A stretch of DNA of 64,000 bases from Arctopsyche grandis (GCF_051622035.1 NC_135358.1:7977001-8041000), one strand, 5' to 3'. Positions 1 through 14,071 are shown, numbered from the stretch's first letter. Program-made: numbers and translations. Notes: generated by a model from the sequence alone, not told the origin.

Positions 1-92
1 GTACAGAGATAGGTATAAAAAAAAACAAAAAGTAAATAAATAATATATGTAACATCCGAGTCCAATAATAGATTTTTACAAAAATGAAAAAG

Positions 93-103
93 ACATATAT
101 ATG

Positions 104-194
<91 letters not shown>

Positions 195-195
195 T
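93..195. repeat. (TA)n microsatellite
   Basis: A nearly pure TA dinucleotide array, interrupted by a few TG and AA steps. It is one of five large TA arrays in the window. Open frames across it (Ile-Tyr repeats) are artefacts. Confidence 0.95.
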
Positions 196-229
196 TGAAA
201 TTATTGCGTTGCAATGACACTCATTCCCA

Positions 230-366
230 TTTTTTCCCGTTTTTTTTCCACAGTAATCTTCCCGGACATCCATACAAGAAATCCTGAAAGTTCCATTGTA
301 ATCGGTTCAGTGATTTAGGAGCCTATTCGAGACACACACACAGACATTCATTTTTATATATATAGA
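230..366 (+). mobile_element. RTE-type LINE 3' terminus (fragment)
   Basis: The segment contains ATCGGTTCAGTGATTTAGGA followed by a CACACACACAGACATTC stretch and ends in TTTATATATATAG. This order (ATCGGTTCAG..., then GAGACA..., then ATTCATTTTTATATATA) is characteristic of the 3' ends of insect RTE/BovB-like retrotransposons. No coding part is recognisable upstream, so it is a short, heavily 5'-truncated copy. The class assignment rests on remembered family features and was not searched. Confidence 0.5.
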
Positions 367-1617
367 GGATGATACATACGTAATATTGAAAAATAGAGAC
401 AATATTTTCATGGTTTATATTTTTATGATAGAAAATGGGGGGGTTGATATATATGTATATATGTACATACATATAGTACATATGTAAGTGAGGAGATGTT
501 GCAAAATTGATTAATTAATTTTTATACGTTAATAACTCTTTCGTGCATCGACGTAAAAAGGATTCTCGGTTGCAAATGTTTGTCGGGAAAACGTGAAAAT
601 ATGTAGCAAGAAGTCCCGGCGAACACGCCACTTCCGCTACATTATGTAAACTGCAACAAGCAACTCGCTATACATATAACAAGGAAAATATTCATAAATT
701 TCACGTAATGTTCGCTCAAGATTTATTCGGAAATTCGATAGATAATCCCGTACGAGGTTTGCGTATAAATACGGAAATTATTATTTTTTACTTATCATTT
801 TGTGTATGTATTATGTATATGTACATATGTTGAATAAAAACCCATTTAAAGTTTGGATGAGTGTGTTTCACGTTGAGGCAGCAAACATCGATAACCTTTG
901 ACTTGCTTAAGACCTTCGATTCTTCGCAGAAACGTTTCGGGATGGTCTACTGTAGTTCTTATTTTCTAATGTGAAAATTTTCACCATGAACTATTAAAAT
1001 ATTTATGAACTATTTTTTTTATTTAATACAATGTCACAATGCAATGTGACAATGGATGTGAATTTCTTAAGTTTTACATAATACATACTTGTATTATGTA
1101 ACTTATAATAATAATTCAGAATTTTTAATATGAAAAATAGGGAGCATATCGTGACGATCTATAAAATATTCAAGATTTAAAAAAAATAAAAAAAAGTTAT
1201 AATTTTTTAGATATTAGGTTTAAATGTTTGTTTTTGTTTCAAACATTTAATTATACTTGTTCTGACTGTCCTATAGTAACTAAACCTGACTAAAACCTGT
1301 TTTTATATCACATTATACATACACATATAAAACATGTGTATGTGTTTAATCCATATAAACACGTTTGTAAACTGTATTCAATATTTTTCAATTTCTGTAA
1401 TCACTTTCAAATATTTGACATGTGTATATTCTGTATCTATTACAATCCGTATTGAAACTGAAATAAAGCAGTCATTAGTTTTCTTTTTTTAACATAAAGC
1501 GAATATCAAATTGATAACGGTCAGTGGTTGTAGTAACACAGTAGGAGACGCACGTCTCATTTTCATCAATATTAGAATTGTAGTTTATGTTAGTGTTTAT
1601 TTGTTATCTTCAGTAAA
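367..1617. other. Upstream intergenic region and 5' UTR of the first ACSF2-like gene
   Basis: AT-rich sequence without a recognisable gene. The last part, before the ATG at 1618, should hold the promoter and 5' UTR of the acyl-CoA synthetase gene. No clear TATA box or initiator stands out. Short GTACATACATA-type simple sequence occurs near 460-480 and 800-830. Confidence 0.5.
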
Positions 1618-4600
1618 ATGACTTCCCCGAGGATATCATTAATCTTCAGATCGCTCCTTGGTCAACGCACAATCAGCAAAAAGTAACGCATTTTCCATAT
1701 ATTTCATCGTGAATTATTCAATATTGCATTGATTTAAATATGTCACAGTGTCATACCATACGTTATGACGGTGTGTGGTTTGAATAATTAATCAATTTCA
1801 ATTTAGTTTTAAATAATGTACTTGTTTGTAAATAATTTGCTTTATAATTTCAATATGTAATTAATTGGGTTGCTAATTTTTCAATCAGAGATTGTACATG
1901 TTTATAAAAGACATTTCTCGTAACTCAGCATTTATAAAATATATATGTATGTATGAATATGTTTTTCTTTTTATTAAATGAGGCTGTCTTCTTATATAAC
2001 AGTATAGTATAAATAATAATTTATTAGATATATTAAATATTTATAAAATTTACTTATTTATGAAGAATAATAATACATTTCTTTATCACATTACTTTGTT
2101 TGCATATAGTAGTAAAGAATGTGTATATTATTATTATTGTTTTAGTTTTGCTTCAAAACATTTAGTTCAATTTAACGATTAACAAAAATGAGAGCATATT
2201 ACTTTTGATAAAATTACACAAATAAATGTTACTATCTGAATCCACACACTATCTTTGTAAATAAACACAAATTTATCTTTCATTTTGGGTGCCGGATATA
2301 TGTACAAATATACAGTTGGAATTGAATTCATTCACAAATTATTTATTATTTAATTAAATTGTACATACATACATATGTTTATGACAAATTATTTGATTTT
2401 ATTTGTATTGGAATCAATCTATTTTTTGATACCTTTAAACAGTTTTACGTTTTTACAATGTTATATGAGACAAAATTTCCAATATCAACACCAACCACAA
2501 TTTTCAGGAATGACTGGATTTCAAAACGAGTGTTTAGTTCATCACCACTCTTGTCAAATAATAGCGATCTAAGCTATATACATCATGTCGGAGAACAGCC
2601 ATTAAAGTATACGACTATTGGACAATGTCTCGAAGAAGCGGCAAACATTTGGCCCGACAGGCCATGGATTACTTCATGTCACGAAGGCACCACTTTAACC
2701 TTTAGTCAAGTTTTCGAACAAGTAAAATGTTTAAATTAAAACAAAATATGAATATGCATAAAATGTACACGGTCATATACATTTGTTCAACCTCATTTAG
2801 GCGGATATGCTCGCTGCAGGTTTGATTGAGTGCGGACTTCAACCTGGCGACAGAATTGGCATTGCATCGCCTAATTATTCCAGATGGATAGTTTCTATGA
2901 TGGCTGCAGCTAGAGCTGGTCTTATTCTTGTAAGTTTCAGCGAAAAGTTGCTTATTTTATTTTATTCTGACGTACATATTTATAGGTAGTATCTTGAGGT
3001 GACGTATTTACATATATGTATTTTAGTTATTCTTTCAACTGTATTCGTAGAAAATTCAAAGTATCATTTCAAATTAGTTTTAAGTATAAAAGATACTAAT
3101 TTTATTTACTATAATAATATTATAGTACTTAAAACACATTAAACTTATGCTAAGCTTAAATTTTCATTTCACTTAGATTTCATAATGTAATGATATTAAT
3201 TTTACATTAAGATAAAGAATTTATTATATAACTCTCCTTATTGTCATTTCATTTAATTTATATCTTTCGTGTATAATGTTTTATTTAATATGTGATGGAT
3301 TGTTTGACATATTTAAAAATAAACAAATATTAAAAAACTGGAGATTGCAACTTTTACGTATATATTATATTATATAAGTTTATTATATAATCACGCCATA
3401 TTAAAAAGCAATTAATTGAGTATTTGAGAATTCGTCAACAACTTCATCTATTGTAATCAAATTTACAATTGTGAAAAACAACATAACATAATAAATAACT
3501 TATGAAATTTCCATGCATAGGTACCGATTAATCCTGTTTATACGGAAAGTGAACTAGAATTCACTTTGAAAAAAGTCAGCGTCAAAGGATTAATAATGCC
3601 AAAGGAATACAAAGATCACAAATATTATGAAATGATCAGAAACATGTCACCGGAATTAGATCGAAGTAAACCTGGTTCATTACAGAGTTCCCGGCTACCC
3701 GATCTTAAACTTATAGTGATTATGGATAACCATAAACTACCGTAAGCTAAATTTATAATTTCAAACACACATTTTCGTACCAATAATTTGTACTATGTTT
3801 GTTTTAATGCAGTGGTACTTATACGTATGATGACATACAATCAATGGTGAATTCCACAACAATGCGAAATGTTTCAGAATTACAAAAAGTCATACAATCA
3901 GATAATGCCTGTAACATTCAGTTCACTTCTGGAACAACTGGTACTTTTGAAACATTACATTTGAATAAGTTAACATGCCAAAGTATGTAATTCATATAAA
4001 ATATAACTTTCAGGTAAACCAAAAGGAGCATTGCTGTCCCATTACAATTTTGTGAACAATAGTTATCTGATTGGCAAAAGGAACGAACTTTCAGAGAAAT
4101 ATCACAAAATATGTGTTCAGGTATTTTTATGTCATATTCATCAGGATTTATCATAGCAGTAAATTATGTACAAACATATAATCATTTGAGTGATATTCCT
4201 ATCTCATTGGGCAGTTGATTATAGTATTCTACTTTTTTTTTTTTGTTTATCAGCAATTCCATTAAACCTTTTTACAAGCCTATTCTATGTCTTTTGTATA
4301 TACATATATATAAATTTCTTTGATGATAAAAACTGATATTTTTCACTGGGTAAAAATATAGTTTGTTGCTGTTTTTAAATTGATATTATTTCTAGTTGAA
4401 GAAAAATAGTCTTCATTGAACTATTTGTTTGCTTAGGTACCCCTATTTCACGCATATGGCCTCGTTATTGTAGTAATGGCATCCCTTCAACATGGATCAA
4501 CGATGATACTACCATCACCTATGTATAGTCCAAACGAATCACTGAAAAGTATTATCAATGAAAAGTAACGATTTTGTTTGTAATACAAATACATTTCAAT

Positions 4601-5753
4601 TATATATAATATAAAATAATATTAATATATATTTTAGGTGTACCTTCATTACTGGGACGCCAACAATGTATGTGGATTTAGTTCATACGCAAAAATCAAG
4701 TGGAATTGATTTCAAAACTCCAGAAATTGCGCTTATTGGTGGTTCACTGTGTTCGCCGATACTGTTCGAACAAGCTAAAAAAGTTTTGAATGTATCAAAA
4801 GTAAAGGTGAAATTTTCAATATGTAATAATCTATTACTTATAATTTGTTTTGTATTATTATCGATGCTATAAATGTTTTATTTATGAAAGTTAGTCAGTG
4901 TATGGAATGACTGAAACATCAGCGGTAGTATTTCAGTCTTTATATAATGAAAATCTTCGACAAGCCACTGAAACCGTGGGTCACATTCAGGAACATACAG
5001 AAGCGAAGGTTATTTATTTTCATTAAAATTATATATAAAGTATATTATGTGCATAGTGAATTTTTTATGATGTTTTATATTATTTAGGTTGTTGATGAAA
5101 AAGGAAATATTGTTCCATTTGGCACTCCTGGAGAGCTCTGTATAAGAGGATACTGTAATATGCTGGGGTATTGGAATGACTCGGAAAAAACTAGTGAAAT
5201 GATTAGCCCCGACAAATGGTTAAGGACTGGGTAATGTCACATACTTTTTATTTATAATTTTTTTGATAAATGCTCGTACAAATAATATATGTATGTATAT
5301 ATTTTAGTGATCAGTTCATACTGCAAAAAGATGGATATGGAAAAATAGTGGGAAGGTTGAAAGATATGATTATACGCGGTGGTGAAAATGTTTTTCCAAA
5401 AGAAATAGAGGACTTTATTAGTACTCATCCAGATGTTGCCGAATGTCACGTACGTGTGTTGAATATGGTTTTATATTGATTTTTCTCTGTAATCACCATA
5501 ACAAATAAGTAACCTTTCATTAAAGGTTTTTGGAGTAAAGGATGATCGTTTGGGTGAGGAAATATGTGCAACTGTTCGGGCTAAAGAAGGTTCGAATTTT
5601 GACTATGATCAAATGAAAAGATATTGCCAAGATAAGATATCCAATTTCAAAATACCAAGGTATCTTAAAATAGTTGATGATTTTCCAAAAACTGCATCGG
5701 GAAAAATTCAAAAATTCAAACTGAAGGAAATGTTTGAGAATGATCAATTGTGA
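1618..5753 (+). CDS. ACSF2-like medium-chain acyl-CoA synthetase, copy 1 (12 exons)
   Basis: Member of the adenylate-forming (AMP-binding) superfamily. It activates a fatty acid with ATP to an acyl-AMP and then an acyl-CoA, probably in mitochondria. Exons read from GT-AG sites: 1618-1682, 2508-2721, 2801-2929, 3521-3741, 3813-3940, 4014-4120, 4437-4564, 4638-4806, 4895-5008, 5088-5230, 5308-5449, 5526-5753. They join in frame into 595 residues, close to the about 615 of ACSF2. The first exon encodes an Arg/Ser-rich leader without acidic residues ([20 protein letters not shown]), continuing into RVFSSSP, as in a mitochondrial presequence. Visible motifs: phosphate-binding FTSGTTGKPKGA (about 246-257, split by an intron), YGMTE (390-394), the ATP-ribose Asp at about 474, [13 protein letters not shown], and [10 protein letters not shown] near the C-terminus with the catalytic Lys at about 580. 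A paralogue follows 455 bp downstream. The family call is firm; substrate chain length is inferred from the family only. Confidence 0.93.
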
Positions 5754-6208
5754 ATGTTTTGCATGGCAACCAAATATCAATTATATGCCGTCAAATTGTA
5801 ACTCATGCTTGTTAATCATGTTATAACTACATATATTTTTATTTAATATAACTACATACATACATACGATATAACATATATTTACATCTTAACTGGATAT
5901 ACTTCTAACTAATTACAGGATCAAATTTTGTGCTGACAATCTTTGTATCATATTTATGCTTGTGAACGTTTACTGGAAAATATATCGTTTTTTTATAAAT
6001 GTTATTACTATTTTTATATTGAAATAAATTCTATATAATTTAATAAAAGATTAATTTTTCTGAAGTCGAGATTTTTCATTTTTTTTTTCAAATACATAAC
6101 TTTCAATATTGCACGATCAATTTGTAAGTATTTTCGGTATGATATGAAGAAAATCCAATGGTAAATGATCACTAAATATTCATTTAGTTGGTTTTTACTA
6201 TTCCTTGC
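5754..6208. other. Spacer between the two ACSF2-like copies
   Basis: A short AT-rich spacer holding the 3' UTR of the first copy, with AATAAA near 6021-6027 and AATAAAAGATTAA near 6040, and the promoter of the second copy. At 455 bp from stop to the proposed next start it is very tight for two separate animal genes. No other coding signal was seen. Confidence 0.6.
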
Positions 6209-8939
6209 ATGTGGATTTCATCACTTCTCCATTCTGGTATGTTAAAAACTTATTTTATATCACATTTTCATTAAATTTATCATAACTTGGGAAAGCATGT
6301 TTAATTTAAATATTTATATTTCAATATCAACTGGTCATATTTATAAATATTAAAAAAAAGACCACCAACTGTAATTAATAATTTTACTACTGTGGTAAAT
6401 GCCTAATAATTAATTGATAATCAATTCATCTGAAAATCAATAGGTCCCCGCCAGTTTTAAATAGCTATGTGCACAATGTAGGCCCAAGGCCATTGCAAAA
6501 TTCAACAATTGGAGAAGCTTTAACAAAAGCAGCAAACACTTGGCCAGGCAATCAACTCATTATCTCTGAATATGAAAATAAATCGTTAACATTTGAAGAA
6601 ACTGTATTAGAGGTACGTATATGTAAAATTAAATATATGAATATGTACATATTTGTATGTAAAATTCAACATATTACAATTTTAAAGGCGGATAAACTAG
6701 CTTCAGGACTTTTAAAATATGGATTGAAACCAAACGATAGAATAGGAGTTTGTTCTCCCAACTCGGCACGATATTTAGTGACTATGATGGCAGCCTCGAG
6801 AATAGGTCTAATTTTGGTAAAATATATGGAATTTTCTCAATACGTATATGCATTATTTTGTTATGTATTAATAAGAATATCGTATTTTCATATGTGACAG
6901 GTAGCTATTAATCCTGCGAATCAAATAAGAGAACTGAAATATTGTTTGAATAAAGTTGGCGTTAAGGCACTGGTAATCCCTTCTAATACAAAAACTCAAA
7001 ATTTTTATAATATGTTGAGAATTATGATGCCTGAATTTGGCCAATGCGCTCCTGGTGAACTAAACAGTTCATCTGTGCCATCTTTGAGAGCAGTAATAAC
7101 AATGGACGATACTAAATTAGAGTATGTTTTCATTTTTTCATTTTAAACCAAAATTTCTATATAATATACATACCTGTTTCATTAAGTTTTAATGGCTTAA
7201 ATTAAAATTTAAGTGGGGTCTTAAAATATAAAGATATAATGGCGATGGGTAATGGCAATGAAATATCGTCACTTCAATCAACAATACGTCCCGACTCTAG
7301 CTATGCAATTTTATTTACCTCGGGAACTACTGGTAACTTATACTCAAATATTATTAATTTGTAAACTTGACAAATCAGATTTATTGTAATATATCTTATT
7401 TTAGGTTTGCCGAAAGCAGCTTTACAATCGCATTTTAACTATATGAATAATAGTATGGATGTTGGTTACCGTATTGAATTAGATAAAAAATTCCACAATA
7501 TATGTCTCCAGGTAAAATATTATATTATAATTTCAAATGTATGATGACTATGTAATGTTACTACGAAATTCTTATTATAATATAATATATGTAATGATAA
7601 AAATGTTACAATTTTTAGTTGCCATTTTTCCATGCATTTGGCCTTTTATTATTTTTGGCATCTATTCAGCACGGATCGACTCTAATAATTCCATCTGCTA
7701 CGTTTAAAGCAGATGATACAATCAAAACAATAGCAAAACATAAGTATACCTTAGCTTTATTCCATTCTCCTAATCTTTATTTAAATGCGCTTCTTAAATT
7801 TTTAATAATTCATATACATATGTACGTAGGTGCACGGCATTAACCGGTACTCCGACAATGTATGTCGATATGCTGAAGAGGAGGCAGGAGCGTGGAATCA
7901 TATTAGATTCACCAGAAATGGCCATCACAGGAGGGGCTCCATGTTCACCTAAATTATTCAACAAAATCACACAAGACTTTGGTGTTTCACACATACGGGT
8001 AAACCATTTTCTTTGTTTATAATTTAATTATTATGCAACTTTTCATCATTGCTTTTACTTTCACTTTATTTTTAGTCTGTTTATGGAATGACAGAAGTAT
8101 TGACAGCATTCCAGTCTATGCCTAGTGAAGATATGTACTGCACGACAGAAACTGTCGGCAGATTAATGGAAAATCTAGAAGCGAAGGTAAATACATACAC
8201 ATATGCATGGTAATATTTTAACTGTCAAGATATATGTTTTTAATTATTATTTCGCTTTAGGTAGTTGATGAAGAAGGTAAATTAGTTCCAATGGGAACGC
8301 CTGGAGAATTATGTATAAGAGGCTATGCTAATATGACAGGATATTGGGGTGATAAAACAAACAATGTTATTAGTAAGGAAAATTGGTTGAAAACTGGGTT
8401 AGTCAATATAAAATCATGTATTTTATGATCTTTTATTCTACATGTGTATATTATGAAATGGAATTCAAATATTGAACATATTTTTTTTTAAATTTAGTGA
8501 CCAGTTTATACTCGAAGAGAACGGTTATGGTAGAATAGCGGGGCGAATAAAAGACATAATTATAAGAGGAGGAGAAAACATTTTACCAAAAGAAATTGAA
8601 GATTTTTTAAACACCCACCCAGATGTATTGGAAACACAAGTAATTTTGTATTCAATAAACTTAAAAATCTATGTATGTGGGGTTATATTAATCAATATCT
8701 TTATCTAATAGGTTTTTGGAATAAAGGATGATCGATTGGGTGAAGAAATATGTGCTAGTGTTCGAGTGAAGCAAGGCTCAGTGTTCGACTATAATCAATT
8801 GAAAATGTATTGTAAAGGTACAATAGCACACTTTAAAGTACCCAAATACCTTAAAATTGTAGACGATTTTCCAAAGACTGCCTCCGGGAAAATACAAAAA
8901 TTCAAATTGAAGGAAATGGTAGAGAGTGGTACGCTGTAA
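6209..8939 (+). CDS. ACSF2-like medium-chain acyl-CoA synthetase, copy 2 (12 exons)
   Basis: Tandem paralogue of the upstream gene. Exons: 6209-6236, 6455-6612, 6688-6816, 6901-7121, 7214-7332, 7405-7511, 7619-7743, 7830-7998, 8076-8186, 8261-8397, 8498-8639, 8712-8939. They join in frame into 557 residues. Lengths of exons 3, 4, 6, 8, 11 and 12 (129, 221, 107, 169, 142, 228 nt) equal those of copy 1, and intron phases match throughout. Motifs: FTSGTTGLPKAA (the second Lys-Gly of the consensus is changed to Lys-Ala), [18 protein letters not shown], and [10 protein letters not shown] with the catalytic Lys. The start is the weak point. The 28-nt first exon (MWISSLLHS) is in phase, but an alternative acceptor before 6444 gives [13 protein letters not shown], which aligns better with copy 1 and needs a phase-2 exon such as exon 1 of copy 1. 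Enzyme family is firm; N-terminus and compartment are uncertain. Confidence 0.9.
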
Positions 8940-11151
8940 ATGTATAGTCTTTATAATGTGTATGTGTATGGTATTGTAAAGTATGTGATTAATTTACTGA
9001 AAGTTTATTTAATCCAGTATTTTTTATAATAAGAGTTTCAATATTATGATAATGCATGTTTTAGTGCAAGTAACTTTGTGTAATTGTAATGTATAATATA
9101 TATATTTCGTGTAAGATTTATGATAAGTTGGGATTAAAATAAAATTAAATATTTAACATGTGTGTATATAATTTTCTTTACTTTTCTATGATAAAATTAC
9201 ATTTTATAGACAAGATAATACACAAAGATTTGCAAAATTGTAACAAAAACATATTTAATAACAGAGTAGTGGAATGAAGTTTATAGTACACTTAATTATA
9301 ATTAAAGATTCAATCGTAAAGCGATACATTAATTACAATTCGAGAAAACATATATATTCTTTACAAAATGAGTATTCAGTATGATAAATAAATATAAACG
9401 ACACAAACATAAGTGCTCAAATTTTATTTGGATACCATTCAAAACATGACAACCACATACGCTCAGTTTACAATATTGGAAAATCTCAATCCTTTCTCAG
9501 AATCCTAAAACAAAATCTTTTCATATCATACTTTTAGTTACGTAAGAAAAAAAAAACTCTAATAAAGAAACACCACTAAAATCTAATTTTTTATGTACAT
9601 AAGCATCGAAACAATACTCGATGAATATTAAAAGGTCATTCTAAAATTTGTACATGCAAAAAACTAAAATAAAAAATTTTCAATTGCATCTCAAATTAAT
9701 TGTACCATTTAATAATTCACAAAATAAATAATTTAGTACTAATTAAAATTTACATTACGACAATAATTATCATAGGTTTTTTATTGGCAATAATCTTCAA
9801 AATTCAATACAATGTGATTTCAATATGAAAACTCACACGTTAAGACTGTACACTTACATTGGAGTCAATGAATCTAAATTAACGAACAGGTTAAATACAA
9901 GAAACAATGACTACGCATCTATTATTTTATAATTATTATATATGACTAACGACAGTCAGAAACAATGACTATTTTTACTTATATATCTAGTCTGGTTGAC
10001 TTTCACAAATCGATTACTGACTGGTATCATTTCATGCATACAAAATTTTACAAAATGACTACAAATTTAAAGTAATTATCATGAATAAAAAATATTTGGA
10101 CCTAAATACACATCTTATGCAATGCTAAAAATCATCAGTGACACAAACTATATACAAGCGTTACTGCTTATCGCAAATATTCATACCGAATTCGAAGAAA
10201 AATATATTTAAAATAAAATTGATCCACAGTGATATACATGTTTATTAGTCTCATACACACACACACACATACTCAATTATATTATATACAAAGATTTTAG
10301 CGGAAAATATGACTATTGCTTAACATTCAAAATTTAAAGGATAAATATCAATGTGAATTTGAGTTAGACATAAATATATGTATATAATTAAAAGTCATTG
10401 CAATTGGAAAAAAGATTAATTTGCATTTAATTGGGAAAATATTTTTAAAATATGAAATTAACGAGGTTGTGTAAGTTTTACCACATATTTATTTGATTCA
10501 AATAAAATAATAATAAAAAACATAATACCCGTTTTTTTACGTATCTCATATATATTTATATAATTATTATATTAAAACTTATTTATATGACCGACATACA
10601 TGAAGTGAAAATTGAATGTAACTTTAAAATAGAAGTATGGGTATTATAGATTGTTTATGATGTTATATTTATACTAAAATGTATTGTACATAGAATGTAC
10701 GTAAACTGCGGGAAGGCAATCAACATCAGCAAAACTTTTTAACGATTCAAATTCAAACGCATGGTATATAAAAAGTCCATGATAAATATAATATATACGA
10801 TACAATGAAATTAATAATATAATGTTAATACATTCAGGTACACATAAACTAATTAATAATTAAAAATAAAAACAGTTTCATTAATATCATATATCGCCAT
10901 ATTTTGAGTGATACTTTCACACTGAAGAAACGTCACAACAAAAATAACAAATAAGCAATATATGTAAGTATTTCTATATTAAATTTGCACTTCACGCATG
11001 TCGATTCACCAACCAGAAACAGTTATATGTCGCAAAACACTATTTGTACAAAATAAATTCAAGTTTATAAAAATTGGCCAAAAACAATATTAAATTTTTT
11101 TTATAAACATTGTCTGCGAATGGACAAACGAGTCCATTAAAAGTCCCAATT
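8940..11151. other. Convergent intergenic region with two 3' UTRs
   Basis: AT-rich sequence between the stop codon of the second ACSF2-like gene (+) and the stop of the MTUS-like gene (-). It must contain both polyadenylation sites; AATAAA-like signals for the + gene lie near 9137. No ORF, RNA gene or transposon was recognised. Confidence 0.5.
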
Positions 11152-14071
11152 TCATATATCACTTTCTGAAACACCCATAACACCATCTTCTGACCAGCTG
11201 ACGTCCATCGGCGTCGCAGACAGACTCTGATCCATAGTCTCGGCGATTTTTTGCAAAACCGGATCGGCCAATCTATCTCCGGCTCCATTTAAATTCAAAT
11301 ATTTGTCAGATCCACATTCTGATCCACTTTCACTGTCACTCGAACTGGGCGACGGTTCATCTAGGGACGAGTCGTCTTCCGAATTGGCGCCGGATATCAA
11401 AGCCTCTCCGGCAGATTCTTTGGGTACAGATTCACACTCGGGCAGCAGCACCAAATCTTCGTTTTCGATCGAAGCATTATCATTAAAATTACATGGTACT
11501 TGAATGTTATCTAAAATATTATCGCTCTGCTTTTCTATAAAAGTTTCCCTATTACTAAGTGGCACACTGTCGAATGATGATGCTGCTGTACGAGCACTGG
11601 GCGAGTGTAAATCTTGTCTTCCGGAATTCTTCCTCGGTGTGCTCGTTCGGATCGGTCGTGACGGTATATATTGATTGTGTTCGATTGAATTAGAACGGAA
11701 CAATTTACAATTTGTTGATCGCAAAGCTGTAGGTTCAAGGCATGACGCTGACGCCGATTGTGCTAAAGAATGAGGAGACGCTGATGTTGAGAGGCCTTTA
11801 GGTCGCGAGCGTTGTCTCTTGGTAGCTTCACGTGCTGGAGGTGAGGTGGATACTCGAAATGAACCGGCTCTGCGCACTATTCGTGATACCATTTCTTCTG
11901 GTGTTTCAATTTCAAGCACCCAACTGACTGAGTCGTTCTTTTCCACAACGCCTTTGACTTTAGGTGAATTGGGTGGAGATAGATCTTCACTTTGGAAATA
12001 ATCAGAAGATTTCTTCTTATCGGTTAAACTAATTTTATTGTCACCACCTTCTGATCTAGATGCCCTCCGCAAATTTGTCCGCCATTCTCCACGTCGGTCT
12101 TGAAGACTAGTTGAATGTAAATACTTCTCGTTGAAACTAGCAGTAGTTCTCACCTGACCTCGGACGAAATTATCCCCGGGGAACGTTTGATTGGTTGATT
12201 CAGGAATTGCGATTCCAGTTCTACGTTGGATGCTTGTGTTATTTTGATCGTTCCTTAATACAGAATGTGCAGCTAGAAGATTCACGACTTCTGAATTCTG
12301 CATCAACCTGTATTGAAGTTCTTCATTGTGTAAAGATAAACGATTTTTCATGGCGGACTCTCTAGAGAATGATTCTTGTAATTGTTTGTTCTGTTGTAGA
12401 AGATTTCTAAAAAAATAAAATATAATAAATAACTTGTTAATTAAAAAGTATGTAAATTTTTTAACAGAATTTAGATATTTTGAAGAAACATATGACTCAC
12501 ATTTCATCTTGAAGTTTGCGATTAAGCTGTGTACGAAGGTCTTCTACTGTAGCTGATAGGGTAGCGTTACGTTGAAGAGCAGATGGAAGTTGTTCTGCTG
12601 CATTTTTGTAATCTTCATGCTTTTTACGAAGTTCACTCAGTTCCTCCATCTTCATATCGAGCACAGATTTCAACGATTGTATTTCTGCAGCCATTTTACT
12701 TTCCTGAAAAATTCAAAAATAAATTATATAAGCAACTTTGATAAGAAACATTAACTTATTGCTAATATTATTATCTAATTAAGTATAAGAAATCCAAAAC
12801 TACTAGATTACCCAATGATTACCTTAAATTTAGAAAACTTAGAGTCATATGCAAAGTATGCTCCAAGTAAAAGTTTTAAAGCTCATTCTTTTCAAAAATT
12901 TCATTACGGTGTCGAAAAACATAGTTCAAAAATTTACAGAACTTTATAAATTCATTGAATCATAACAAAAACACTTCAGAAGGCAACATAAAATCACTGG
13001 AAAATAGACATCCCCGAACACTTCATTACATAGCAAACTGTAAAAAAACGTATCTCATGGTGAAGCAACTACAAATGCAAATACTCTTGTAATCGAATTC
13101 ACTACACAAATAATTGTTTTTTCATTCGTAACATTCTTGTGAGCACATGCTTTTAAATACTCAGTTTGACCATAGGATTGAGAAACTTCAAGAAAATAAA
13201 ACCCAGTATTTTAAAGCATATTCCCGTAAGGGTGATACAAATGAATTACTGAAAATTACATTTATAGCGTAACAAACCCAAATTTTAATCTAATAGCATG
13301 AAATAAATAATTGAAATAAAAAATTTACCTTAGTTCTTGGCGGTGAAAGATTGGCATCCTCAAGATTTGGTTTTGGTTGAGAATCTTTGATTTCTTGTTG
13401 AGCTAATCTAAATAGTTGCGCTTCTTGCCTCTCTGTGGTTAAAGCCTTTTCGGCTTCATCATTGATAAGCCGCAACCTTTTGACTTCTTCATTGGCAAGT
13501 TCTAAGTCATGCAACAGAGCTGTTTTTTCAGCTATATGTTTCCTAGTAGCATCCTCAGCCCTGACAACACGCGTCCTACTTTCAGCTACATCGTGTTTCA
13601 GTTCCGACAACGTGCTCTATATAAAAACAAAACAAAATCATTACACAATTCAAAAACAAATTTTACATCAACATAACATCAACCATCAGAATACTACGAC
13701 TTTTACCTTTAAATTCCTAATTTCTGCCGACAACGCAGTGCTCTCCTCTAACGTAGACTTGTATGTTTTTTCTGCCTCGGTAATAGTAGCAATAATCTTA
13801 GAATTATGTTCATCTTCTCGAGCTCTAAGTTCATCTTCAAGTTGTGTTATTTTGGATAAGCTTTGAGTCACTGAAATCAAAAAGTTCATTAGTATAATAC
13901 ACAGACAAATAAAATATTTGCAATTATACACAACGACAAATGGAAATTACATGTGTTGTGATCCGCTCGTTGTGATGATAGTACTCTTTGTAGACGACCA
14001 GCTGCCTCGGCTAGCTGAGCCTTTGCATTCGTAGCTTGTACTTTCCATCGTGGAGCATTCAAAGCATCCAA
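11152..14071 (-). CDS. Coiled-coil and C-terminal exons of the MTUS-like gene
   Basis: Five constitutive exons: 14071-13951 (phase 0 to 1), 13870-13707, 13616-13329, 12703-12501 and 12406-11152. The first four encode mostly alpha-helical, Glu/Lys/Leu-rich heptad sequence (LDALNAPRWKVQATNAKAQ, then KITQLEDELRARE, then EVKRLRLINDEAEKALTTER, then EIQSLKSVLDMKMEELSELR). The last exon finishes the coiled coil (NEELQYRLMQNSEVVNLL) and carries a long Ser-rich, low-complexity tail of about 360 residues. The tail includes an acidic Ser cluster (PSSSDSESGSE) and ends in MGVSESDI. Human relatives have a much shorter tail after the same motif. The Ser/Thr-Pro and Arg-rich tail (SPPNSPK, STPRKNS) resembles phosphoregulated microtubule-binding segments, which is an inference. 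The 625-bp intron at 12704-13328 holds nothing recognisable. Confidence 0.92.

Noticed and set aside
76..273. Open frames of Ile-Tyr repeats over TA arrays (also near 29057, 59220, 61568)
   Set aside because: They are translations of (TA)n microsatellites with no start context or conserved flanks.
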